From Cloacibacterium sp047601505 (GTDB lineage: Bacteria; Bacteroidota; Bacteroidia; Flavobacteriales; Weeksellaceae): a DNA stretch of 64,000 nt. A program made the position numbers and the translations under genes. Shown here in pieces: positions 51,088 through 58,534 of this stretch; the stretch's first letter is position 1; the number at the start of each line of letters is the position of its first letter. The stretch is taken from positions 2,108,001-2,172,000 of the forward strand of contig NZ_JASGJD010000001.1 of the NCBI RefSeq assembly GCF_047601505.1, in the 5' to 3' direction. The notes beneath the pieces were generated by a model, which was not told where the DNA came from, made no database searches, and saw nothing but the letters and a program-made list of their open reading frames with translations.

Positions 51088-51834
51088 ATGAAAATATTAG
51101 TTTGTATTAGTAGTGTACCAGATACTACTTCTAAAATTAACTTTACTGCAGATAAATCTGCTTTTGACAAAAACGGAATTCAATGGGTTATAAATCCTTT
51201 AGATGAATTTGCGCTTACAAAAGCTGTTAAATTACAAGAATCTCAAGGTGCTACTGTAACCATTGTAACCGTAGGAGATGCAGCCGCTGAAGCTGTAATG
51301 AGAAAAGCATTGGCAATTGGCGCAAACGATGCTGTTAGAATTAATGCAGAACCAAAAGATAGCTTAACGGTAGCAAAAGAAATTGCAAAAGTAGCTCAAG
51401 AAGGTGGTTATGACTTAATCCTTTGTGGAAAAGAATCTTTAGATTATAATGGAGGTGCTGTTCCTGGTATGGTAGCTCAATTATTGAATCAACCTTTTGT
51501 TAATGCTTCTGTAGGATTAGAAATTAATGGTTCTGATGCTACTGTTGTAAGAGAAATAGAAGGTGGAAAAGAAACGGTTTCTGTAAAACTTCCTGCTGTA
51601 ATTGCCGGACAAAAAGGTTTGGTAGAAGAAAAAGACCTTATCATCCCGAACATGAGAGGAATTATGACTGCCAGAACAAAACCTCTTACTGTGAAAGAAC
51701 CTACGGAAACAGACGTAAAAGTAAAAGCTGTTTCTTTTGATAGTGTGCCAGCAAGAGCGCAAGTAAAATTGGTTTCTGCGGATAATCTAGACGAATTGGT
51801 AAGACTACTTCACGAAGAAGCAAAAGTTATTTAA
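51088..51834 (+). CDS. etfB: Electron transfer flavoprotein subunit beta
   Basis: 248 residues. Adenine-nucleotide alpha-hydrolase-like fold: the start KILVCISSVPDT, then NPLDEFALTKAVKLQE and CGKESLDYNGGAVPGMVAQLL are typical, the latter containing the conserved D-x-x-x-G-x-V-P. With EtfA it takes electrons from acyl-CoA dehydrogenases and passes them to ETF-quinone oxidoreductase. A 31-bp spacer, itself a 7-bp array, separates it from etfA. Confidence 0.95.
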   Translation: MKILVCISSVPDTTSKINFTADKSAFDKNGIQWVINPLDEFALTKAVKLQESQGATVTIVTVGDAAAEAVMRKALAIGANDAVRINAEPKDSLTVAKEIAKVAQEGGYDLILCGKESLDYNGGAVPGMVAQLLNQPFVNASVGLEINGSDATVVREIEGGKETVSVKLPAVIAGQKGLVEEKDLIIPNMRGIMTARTKPLTVKEPTETDVKVKAVSFDSVPARAQVKLVSADNLDELVRLLHEEAKVI

Positions 51835-51860
51835 TCTAAAATTTAAAACTTAAAATCTCG
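51833..51860 (+). repeat. 7-bp array AATCTAA/AATTTAA/AACTTAA/AATCTCG between etfB and etfA
   Basis: Four heptamers beginning in the etfB stop codon and ending five bases before the etfA ATG. Confidence 0.75.
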
Positions 51861-51865
51861 AAATT

Positions 51866-52813
51866 ATGTCAATTTTTGTATATACAGAAAATATAAACGG
51901 TAATTATAAGAAAGCAGCTTTCGAAGCGGTTTCTTATGCTAAAGCTATTGCTGATAAATCTGGAACAGACGTTGTAGCAGTAAGCATTAATCCTGCTGAT
52001 AGTGCAGATTCTTTATATAAATATGGAGCTTCTAAAGTAATTTCTCTTAAAAGTGAAGCACTTAAAAATTTCAACGCAAAAGCGTATGCAGAAGCTTTGT
52101 CTTCGGTGGTAGAAGGAGTTGTGGTTTTGCCACATTCTACAGAAGCTAGTTCTGTTGCGCCAATGTTGGCTGTTGTAAAAAATGCAGCTTTAATTACGAA
52201 TGCTGTTGCAGCTCCAGAAAGCGTATCACCATTACAAGTGAAGAGAAAAGCATTCTCTGGAAAAGCATTTATGATTGCCGAAGCTACTGGAGAAAACGTA
52301 ATTATTACTGTTGCTCAAAATTCTTTTGGAGTAAAAGAAAATCCTGTCTCTGGAACCGAAGAAACCAAAGAAGTTTCTGTTTCTGCAGATGGAATTACCG
52401 TTGTAAATCAAGAAAAAGCTTCGGGGAAATTAGATTTGAAAGAAGCTGAAATTGTAGTTTCTGCGGGTAGAGGAATGAAAGGCCCAGAAAACTGGGGAAT
52501 GATTGAAGATTTAGCCAATACACTTGGTGCAGCTACAGCTTGTTCTAAACCAGTTTCGGATATTGGATGGAGACCTCACAGCGAACACGTGGGGCAAACA
52601 GGTAAAGCTATTGCTCCAAATTTATATGTAGCAGTTGGTATTTCTGGTGCAATTCAGCATTTGGCTGGTGTTAATTCTTCTAAAACCATTGTTGTAATTA
52701 ATAATGATGCGGAAGCGCCATTCTTCAAATCTGCAGATTATGGAGTAGTAGGAGATGCTTTCCAAATAATTCCTGCTTTAACAGAAAAGATTAAAGCATT
52801 GAAAGGACATTAG
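51866..52813 (+). CDS. etfA: Electron transfer flavoprotein subunit alpha
   Basis: 315 residues. The C-terminal FAD domain is clear: VSAGRGMKGPENWGMIEDLA, then SKPVSDIGWRPHSEHVGQTGK and YVAVGISGAIQHLAGV, followed by INNDAEAPFF and DYGVVGD. Binds the redox FAD of the EtfAB heterodimer. Followed by a terminator, so etfBA is a two-gene operon. Confidence 0.96.
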   Translation: MSIFVYTENINGNYKKAAFEAVSYAKAIADKSGTDVVAVSINPADSADSLYKYGASKVISLKSEALKNFNAKAYAEALSSVVEGVVVLPHSTEASSVAPMLAVVKNAALITNAVAAPESVSPLQVKRKAFSGKAFMIAEATGENVIITVAQNSFGVKENPVSGTEETKEVSVSADGITVVNQEKASGKLDLKEAEIVVSAGRGMKGPENWGMIEDLANTLGAATACSKPVSDIGWRPHSEHVGQTGKAIAPNLYVAVGISGAIQHLAGVNSSKTIVVINNDAEAPFFKSADYGVVGDAFQIIPALTEKIKALKGH

Positions 52814-52834
52814 TAAATTGTTTTAAATAATTAA

Positions 52835-52866
52835 AAATCTGGGAACATTTTTCTCAGATTTTTTTG
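52835..52866 (+). terminator. Terminator of etfBA
   Basis: AAATCTGGGA / TCTCAGATTT (one G-U pair), then seven T. Confidence 0.88.
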
Positions 52867-52964
52867 TTTTAAGCAGAATATTTCAAAAATTAGTTGAATT
52901 TTTCTTTTCAGAAAGTATTCATACGGAAAAATTCTTGTGAAATAAATCAATTTTAATTAAGAAA

Positions 52965-52992
52965 ATTTCAAATTTCAAATTTCAAATATTAA
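52965..52992 (+). repeat. 7-bp array (ATTTCAA)x3 + ATATTAA
   Basis: Three identical heptamers and a variant, placed just upstream of the -7 element of the nuclease gene, over its expected -33 region. Confidence 0.8.
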
Positions 52993-53000
52993 ATTTGATT

Positions 53001-53008
53001 TATATTTG
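53001..53008 (+). promoter_or_regulatory. -7 promoter element very close to an ATG
   Basis: TATATTTG, a full match to TAnnTTTG, ends only five bases before the ATG at 53014. Transcription would start at or next to the ATG, implying a leaderless mRNA. Confidence 0.6.
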
Positions 53009-53013
53009 TAGTC

Positions 53014-53619
53014 ATGGATTATAAAAAATTAATCATACGCGGAATTTCTTACAGTCAGACTCAATCTGGAGCTTACGCACTGTTATTAGAACATGAAGAA
53101 ACATCGGTTAAATTGCCTGTAGTAATAGGAAATTTTGAAGCACAATCTATTTCTCTTGGTTTAGAAAAAGATTTGAAACCTCCAAGACCTCTCACTCACG
53201 ATTTATTTTCAAAATTTGTAACTTCTACTCATTATACTTTAGAATCTGTAATTATTTATCAGATAATTGATGGCGTTTTCTTTTCGAATATCAATTTTAA
53301 ACATACAGAAAATGGCGAAGAATTAATTCTTGATGCCAGAACTTCTGATGCGGTGGCAATGGCAGTAAGATTTGATGCGCCCATTTATACAACCGAACAA
53401 GTACTAAATGAAGCTGGAATTTTATTAGAAATTGAAAATAATAATGAAACCTCTTCAACTTCTGAAGAAAATTATAGCACTGAAGAAACTTCAGATTTAA
53501 AAAAAATGACCTCCGAAGATTTGCAATCTCTTCTAAACGATGCTGTGAAAGACGAAGATTACGATTTGGCAATGGAAATTCAAGAAGAATTGAAACGTAG
53601 AAATAAAAAAATAGACTAA
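53014..53619 (+). CDS. Bifunctional nuclease family protein (DUF151) with UVR motif
   Basis: 201 residues. The DUF151/BFN domain occupies ~1-135 (LPVVIGNFEAQSISLGLE, then RPLTHDLF and DARTSDAVAMAVRFDAPIY). After an acidic Ser/Glu linker, the last ~37 residues (EDLQSLLNDAVKDEDYDLAMEIQEELKRR) form a UVR (UvrB/C-interaction) motif; landmark DAVKDEDYDLA. The plant homologue has DNase/RNase activity; the bacterial role is uncertain. The UVR motif hints at protein contacts in DNA repair. Confidence 0.9.
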   Translation: MDYKKLIIRGISYSQTQSGAYALLLEHEETSVKLPVVIGNFEAQSISLGLEKDLKPPRPLTHDLFSKFVTSTHYTLESVIIYQIIDGVFFSNINFKHTENGEELILDARTSDAVAMAVRFDAPIYTTEQVLNEAGILLEIENNNETSSTSEENYSTEETSDLKKMTSEDLQSLLNDAVKDEDYDLAMEIQEELKRRNKKID

Positions 53620-53633
53620 TTTTTTTGGAATTT

Positions 53634-53654
53634 AGTCAAAATCAAAAAATCAAA
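53634..53654 (+). repeat. 7-bp array AGTCAAA/ATCAAAA/AATCAAA before nupG-like gene
   Basis: Three heptamers ending one base before the ATG. Confidence 0.6.
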
Positions 53655-53655
53655 T

Positions 53656-55029
53656 ATGAATATTAAATTAAGATTGACTGCGCTAAGCTTTTTCCAGTTT
53701 TTTGTTTGGGGAGCTTGGCTTATTACCATTGCTAATTATTGGTTCGGAACTAAACATTGGGATGGAACAAAATTTGGGGCAGTTTTTAGCACTATGGGTA
53801 TTGCTTCTGTTTTTATGCCCACACTTGTAGGAATTATTGCAGATAGATGGATTAATGCAGAAAAAATTTATGGTATTTTGCATATTCTTTATGCCGCTGT
53901 ACTTTTTTATTTGCCACAAGTAACAACTCCAGAAACATTTTTTGCAGTAATGTTGTTAGCAATGATTTTTTATATGCCAACTATAGCATTAGCAAATTCA
54001 ATTTCATATACTTTACTCAAAGACCATCATTATGATGTAGTGAAAGATTTTCCGCCAATTAGAGTTTGGGGAACTGTAGGATTTATCGTTGCAATGTGGA
54101 TTACTAATTTATCTGGTAATAAAGCTTCTGAATATCAATTTTATATCGCTGGAGCTGCTGCTGTAGTTTTAGGTTTATATTCTTTTGCTTTACCAGCTTG
54201 TAAGCCGCAGAAATTAATTTCGAAAGATGCTTCGTTGGTTGAAGTTTTAGGTTTAAATGCTTTTAAACTCTTTGGAAACTATAAAATGGCTCTTTTCTTC
54301 ATTTTTTCGATGTTTTTGGGTGGAGCTTTACAGTTAACAAATGCTTATGGAGATGTTTTTTTAAGCGAATTTGAAAATTTTCCAAAATATGCAGATTCTT
54401 TCGTTGTTAAATATTCTACCATTATTATGTCTATTTCTCAGGTTTCTGAAACATTGTTCATATTGGCAATTCCTTTCTTTTTGAAAAAATACGGAATTAA
54501 ACAAGTGATGTTAATGAGTATGTTTGCTTGGGTTTTAAGGTTTGGATTATTTAGTTTTGGTAATCCTACTTCTGGACTTTGGATGATTATTCTTTCATGT
54601 ATAATCTATGGTATGGCATTCGATTTCTTTAATATTTCTGGTTCTCTTTTTGTAGAAACAAACACCAATTCTAAAATTAGATCATCAGCTCAAGGTTTAT
54701 TTATGATGATGACGAACGGTTTTGGCGCAATTATCGGAAGTGTAACTGCAGGTTGGGCAATTGATAAATTTTTTACTCATAAATTTTCGACTACAGAAGG
54801 CTTAGCAGGATTTTTAGATACAACTACTAATAATTCTAAATTCTTAGAGTTTGTTTCAAAACAAGGAGCAACTATTGTTAATGGTAGTCTTTCACAAGAA
54901 ATTGCAATGAAAGATTGGCCACAAATATGGTTAGCGTTTTCGGCTTATGCTTTAGTTATAGCAATCTTTTTTGCATTAATGTTTAAGCACAAGCACAATC
55001 CAAAAGCTATTGGAGAAGTTGGTCATTAA
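53656..55029 (+). CDS. Nucleoside:H+ symporter family MFS permease (NupG-like)
   Basis: 457 residues and about twelve helices. The start LRLTALSFFQFFVWGAWLITI with FGTKHWDGTKFGAVFSTMGIAS and GIIADRWINAEK is typical of the NHS family (NupG/XapB); landmark WGAWLITIANYW. A conserved FPPIRVWGTVGFIVAMW block follows helix 4, and the Bacteroidota insert with FNISGSLFVE is present. Imports nucleosides with protons; specificity unknown. It may be read from the preceding nuclease promoter. Confidence 0.9.
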   Translation: MNIKLRLTALSFFQFFVWGAWLITIANYWFGTKHWDGTKFGAVFSTMGIASVFMPTLVGIIADRWINAEKIYGILHILYAAVLFYLPQVTTPETFFAVMLLAMIFYMPTIALANSISYTLLKDHHYDVVKDFPPIRVWGTVGFIVAMWITNLSGNKASEYQFYIAGAAAVVLGLYSFALPACKPQKLISKDASLVEVLGLNAFKLFGNYKMALFFIFSMFLGGALQLTNAYGDVFLSEFENFPKYADSFVVKYSTIIMSISQVSETLFILAIPFFLKKYGIKQVMLMSMFAWVLRFGLFSFGNPTSGLWMIILSCIIYGMAFDFFNISGSLFVETNTNSKIRSSAQGLFMMMTNGFGAIIGSVTAGWAIDKFFTHKFSTTEGLAGFLDTTTNNSKFLEFVSKQGATIVNGSLSQEIAMKDWPQIWLAFSAYALVIAIFFALMFKHKHNPKAIGEVGH

Positions 55030-55048
55030 TTCACAAAAATTATTATAC

Positions 55049-55079
55049 AAAACACACTTTTTTCGAGTGTGTTTTTTTT
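55049..55079 (+). terminator. Terminator after nucleoside permease
   Basis: AACACACT / AGTGTGTT stem with a 7-base loop and an eight-T run. Confidence 0.88.
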
Positions 55080-55119
55080 GTATTTTGGCACAAGAATAAT
55101 CAATTATTTTATAAAAATG

Positions 55120-55135
55120 ATAACCGTTTGGTTAT
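55120..55135. promoter_or_regulatory. Palindrome with TAACCGTTTG core before thiolase
   Basis: ATAACC-GTTT-GGTTAT, 6-bp arms, 21 bases before the thiolase ATG. Its TAACCGTTTG is identical to the core of the palindrome between fadD and the acyl-CoA dehydrogenase (9874-9888). Confidence 0.6.
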
Positions 55136-55156
55136 AAGTAAATAAAAATATTACCT

Positions 55157-56335
55157 ATGAAAGAAGTATATATCGTTTCGGCTGTTAGAACACCTATCGG
55201 TAGTTTTTTGGGAAGTTTATCTTCAGTTCCTGCTCCCAAATTAGGTGCAACAGCAATAAAAGGAGCGTTAGAAAAAATTAATTTAGACCCAAAACTCGTT
55301 CAGGAAGTTTATATGGGAAATGTTTTGCAAGCAGGAGAAGGGCAAGCGCCAGCTCGTCAGGCAGCACTTTTTGCAGGATTGTCTAACGAAACATCTTCTA
55401 CCACTGTAAATAAAGTCTGTGCTTCTGGAATGAAAGCAGTAATGCTAGCCGCACAATCTATAAAAGCGGGAGACCAAGAAATTATTGTAGCAGGTGGAAT
55501 GGAAAATATGAGCGCTGTTCCGCATTATTATAATGCTAGAAATGCTGTGAAACTTGGAGATGTAAAAATGCAAGACGGAATGCTTGTTGATGGACTTACA
55601 GATGTTTATAACAAAGTTCACATGGGAGTTTGCGCGGAAAAATGTGCCGCAGAATATCAATTTTCAAGAGAAGACCAAGATCAATTTGCAATTCAATCTT
55701 ATAAAAGAAGTGCGGAAGCTTGGGCTAATGGTAAATTTAAAGATGAAATTGTACCTGTTGAAATTCCTCAAAGAAAAGGAGAACCAATAATTTTTTCGGA
55801 AGACGAAGAATATAAAAATGTAAATTTTGATAGAATTTCTACATTACCAACAGTTTTTCAAAAAGAAAATGGAACAGTAACTGCCGCTAATGCTTCTACT
55901 CTTAATGATGGAGCATCGGCTTTGGTTCTTATGTCTAAAGAAAAAATGGAAGAGTTAGGCTTAAAACCTTTGGCGAAAATTGTTTCTTATGCAGATGCTG
56001 CTCATGAGCCAGAATGGTTTACTACAGCGCCAGCAAAAGCTTTACCAATTGCGCTTAAAAAAGCAAATTTAGATATTTCAGAAATTGATTTTTTTGAATT
56101 TAACGAAGCATTCTCAGTAGTTGGTTTAGCAAATAATAAAATTTTAGGTTTAGACGATTCTAAAGTAAATGTAAATGGTGGAGCAGTTTCTATTGGGCAT
56201 CCACTGGGAAGTTCTGGCTCTAGAATTATTGTTACACTTATCAATGTATTAAAACAAAATAATGCTAAATATGGCGCAGCTGCAATTTGTAACGGAGGAG
56301 GCGGTGCAAGTGCAATTGTGATTGAAAATTTATAA
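55157..56335 (+). CDS. Acetyl-CoA C-acetyltransferase/acyltransferase (thiolase)
   Basis: 392 residues. Nucleophile Cys88 in NKVCASGMKAVM, His in GHPLGSSGSR and the second Cys in CNGGGGAS. The wording (GGMENMSAVPHYY, NEAFSVVGLANN) is close to degradative/biosynthetic acetoacetyl-CoA thiolases (AtoB/PhaA group), unlike the FadA-type at 36581-37759. It may work on acetoacetyl-CoA or as a second beta-oxidation thiolase. Regulation is suggested by the upstream palindrome. Confidence 0.94.
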   Translation: MKEVYIVSAVRTPIGSFLGSLSSVPAPKLGATAIKGALEKINLDPKLVQEVYMGNVLQAGEGQAPARQAALFAGLSNETSSTTVNKVCASGMKAVMLAAQSIKAGDQEIIVAGGMENMSAVPHYYNARNAVKLGDVKMQDGMLVDGLTDVYNKVHMGVCAEKCAAEYQFSREDQDQFAIQSYKRSAEAWANGKFKDEIVPVEIPQRKGEPIIFSEDEEYKNVNFDRISTLPTVFQKENGTVTAANASTLNDGASALVLMSKEKMEELGLKPLAKIVSYADAAHEPEWFTTAPAKALPIALKKANLDISEIDFFEFNEAFSVVGLANNKILGLDDSKVNVNGGAVSIGHPLGSSGSRIIVTLINVLKQNNAKYGAAAICNGGGGASAIVIENL

Positions 56336-56341
56336 TTTTTT

Positions 56342-56369
56342 GTTTAGAGTTTCAAGTTTCAAGTTTCAA
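56342..56369. repeat. 7-bp array GTTTAGA + (GTTTCAA)x3
   Basis: Starts seven bases after the thiolase stop codon. Its complement (TTGAAAC) matches units of the array at 56820-56847, on the other side of the four-helix-bundle gene. Confidence 0.85.
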
Positions 56370-56420
56370 GTTTTTTTAATTTGATTTTTAAGTTGTATTA
56401 TTGTCAAAAAATTAAGACTA

Positions 56421-56810
56421 ATGGCAACAATAAAAAAATTTGAAGATTTAGAAATTTGGCAAAATGCTAGAAGTCTTTGTAAAGAAATATTCATTTTATC
56501 TAAAAAAAATAATTTTGAAAATGATTATAAATTTAAGAACCAAATATTTTCTTCTTCAGGATCTGTGATGGATAATATTGCAGAAGGATTTGAAAGAGAT
56601 GGAAATAACGAATTCAAACAGTTTTTATCAATTGCTAAAGGTTCTTGTGGTGAGACGAGATCTCAATTATACAGAGCAGCAGATTTTGAATATATTTCAA
56701 AAGAAGAATCTGCCTTGTTAATTGATGAATATTCAAAACTAGGCGGTAAATTAAAAAATTTCATAAGCTATTTACAAAATTCAGATTTAAAAGGAAATAA
56801 GTTTAAATAA
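56421..56810 (+). CDS. Four-helix-bundle protein, 23S rRNA intervening-sequence (S23) type
   Basis: 129 residues. FEDLEIWQNARSLCKEIF at the start, SSGSVMDNIAEGFERDGNNEF in the middle (the N-I-A-E-G motif of the family) and GETRSQLYRAADFEYI are diagnostic. It belongs to a different subgroup from the copy at 37805-38158. Like that copy it lies directly beside a thiolase gene, outside any rRNA, and between opposed 7-bp arrays. The function of free-standing members is unknown. Confidence 0.9.
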   Translation: MATIKKFEDLEIWQNARSLCKEIFILSKKNNFENDYKFKNQIFSSSGSVMDNIAEGFERDGNNEFKQFLSIAKGSCGETRSQLYRAADFEYISKEESALLIDEYSKLGGKLKNFISYLQNSDLKGNKFK

Positions 56811-56819
56811 TATTTTAAA

Positions 56820-56847
56820 ACATGGAACATGAAACCCGAAACTTGAA
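56820..56847. repeat. Opposed 7-bp array ACATGGA/ACATGAA/ACCCGAA/ACTTGAA
   Basis: Four heptamers directly after the four-helix-bundle gene, overlapping the first codons of the UMF1 reading frame. Confidence 0.75.
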
Positions 56848-58366
56848 AAATTCAATAAAAAACAACCCTAAAATAATGAAAGCTTGGGCTTTCTACGATT
56901 GGGCAAACTCTGTTTATTCTTTGGTAATTACTTCTACCATTTTTCCTATTTATTATTCAATTATTACTACAGCTTACGAAAAAAATGAATTTGTGGCTGA
57001 AACAGGTAAATGGATTAAAGTTCCGGTAAGAAATGTAATTAATCTGTTTGGGAAAGAATTTCAACCAGATGCAATTTATGGATATTCACTTACTATTTCA
57101 TTTTTAATAGTGGTTTTATTATCGCCAATTTTATCTTCGCTAGCAGATACCATTGGGAACAAAAAATCTTTTTTACAGTTTTTCTGTTATTTGGGAGCTA
57201 CTTCATGTATGGGATTGGCAATGTTTGTTAGCATGAATACTGTATTTTTAGGATTGTTATTTAGTATTACAGCAAGTGTTGGCTTCTGGGGAAGTTTAGT
57301 TTTTTATAACTCGTTTTTGCCAGATATTGCAACGCCAGATAAGCAAGATACACTTTCTGCAAAAGGATATGTTTACGGTTATATTGGTTCTGTAATTTTG
57401 GTGCTTATTTGTTTGGCGCTCATTATGTTTGTGGCTCAAACTCCGAAAGAAGCTTTAATTTTAACCAGAGTGAGCTTTTTATTAACGGGAGCTTGGTGGT
57501 TTGGATTTTCTCAATATACTTTTAAGCATTTACCAAAATTTGGTGAAGTTAAAGACCAATTACCAAAAGATTTAGTACTTTTAAATCTTAAAAATATTTT
57601 CAAAAGTCATAAATGTAATGGTGGTTTTTTTGAGGTTTTGAAAGACAATGTTATTTTTTATAAAGAGATTACGAAAGAAAGTTTTAGAGAGTTATTTAAG
57701 ATTGGAAATGAATTGTTTAGGACAGATAATTTAAAGTATTTTTTAATTAGTTTTTTCTTTTACAGTGTTGGAATGCAAACTATTTTTTTAATGGCAACTT
57801 TATTTGGAAAAAGCGAAATTAATTTACCTCAAGACAAATTAATTATGACACTTCTTCTCATTCAAATTGAAGCCATAATAGGAGCAATTTTCTTTTCTAA
57901 ATTATCTAAAAAAATTGGTAACAAAAACGTTATAAGTATCACAATTGTTCTTTGGATATTTGCGTGTCTTTCTGCGTATTTCTTAAAAAGCGAAAACCCG
58001 AATGTAGAGTATCAATTTTATGGAGTTGCATCTGTAATTGGGCTTGTAATGGGAGGAATACAATCTATGTCTCGTTCTACATACAGTAAATTATTGCCAA
58101 ATAATTCTATGGACAACACCACTTATTTTAGTTTTTATGATGTTTTAGAAAAGCTTGCAATCATCTTAGGAACCTTCATTTTTGCAGTACTAATAGATAA
58201 TTATAGTGCAATTAGAGAATTCTTTTTAAATGATTTTTCCGTAAAATTACCTACAACTTCTGGGATGAGATTTGCCTCACTTTCAATGGCAATTTTCTTT
58301 GCTCTAGGCTTAATTTTCATTAGATTTTTGAAAGAAAAAAAGATAGAATCTAAACAAGATCATTAG
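56822..58366 (+). CDS. UMF1-family MFS transporter
   Basis: 514 residues with about twelve helices. The UMF1 signature KAWAFYDWANSVYSLVITSTIFPIYY (landmark FYDWANS) is at ~20-45, followed by LSSLADTIGNKKSFLQFF and ARGY-like SAKGYVYGYIGSVILV, and a late GGIQSMSRSTYSKLLP. Substrate unknown; related to fungal autophagy-linked permeases. The ATG at 56822 lies inside a 7-bp array and adds ~18 residues before the family's usual start, so the true start could be the TTG at 56843 or a nearby codon. Confidence 0.87.
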   Translation: MEHETRNLKNSIKNNPKIMKAWAFYDWANSVYSLVITSTIFPIYYSIITTAYEKNEFVAETGKWIKVPVRNVINLFGKEFQPDAIYGYSLTISFLIVVLLSPILSSLADTIGNKKSFLQFFCYLGATSCMGLAMFVSMNTVFLGLLFSITASVGFWGSLVFYNSFLPDIATPDKQDTLSAKGYVYGYIGSVILVLICLALIMFVAQTPKEALILTRVSFLLTGAWWFGFSQYTFKHLPKFGEVKDQLPKDLVLLNLKNIFKSHKCNGGFFEVLKDNVIFYKEITKESFRELFKIGNELFRTDNLKYFLISFFFYSVGMQTIFLMATLFGKSEINLPQDKLIMTLLLIQIEAIIGAIFFSKLSKKIGNKNVISITIVLWIFACLSAYFLKSENPNVEYQFYGVASVIGLVMGGIQSMSRSTYSKLLPNNSMDNTTYFSFYDVLEKLAIILGTFIFAVLIDNYSAIREFFLNDFSVKLPTTSGMRFASLSMAIFFALGLIFIRFLKEKKIESKQDH

Positions 58367-58389
58367 AATTTTTTTTCAAATTTATATAA

Positions 58390-58420
58390 GAGAGTTTTGT
58401 TTTGCGAGACTCTTTTTTTT
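58390..58420 (+). terminator. Terminator after UMF1 gene
   Basis: AGAGTTTTG / CGAGACTCT stem using G-U pairs, then an eight-T run. Confidence 0.8.
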
Positions 58421-58465
58421 ATAATGAATTCATGTATTCATAAAGTTTTTCAAAGAATAATTCCG

Positions 58466-58473
58466 TATTTTTG
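58466..58473 (+). promoter_or_regulatory. -7 promoter element of uvrA
   Basis: TATTTTTG fits TAnnTTTG, ~62 bases before the uvrA ATG, so the palindrome at 58491-58522 would lie in the leader RNA. Confidence 0.5.
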
Positions 58474-58490
58474 TAAGTCTTGAATTTTTC

Positions 58491-58522
58491 ACTTTGTCAA
58501 AGTTATAAATCTTTGACAAAGT
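58491..58522. repeat. Perfect 12-bp palindrome ACTTTGTCAAAG/CTTTGACAAAGT in the uvrA leader
   Basis: The same stem as the terminator at 24102-24140, here with an 8-base loop and without a long T run. It lies between the probable promoter and the start codon of uvrA. Confidence 0.7.
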
Positions 58523-58534
58523 TTATTTTAATTA

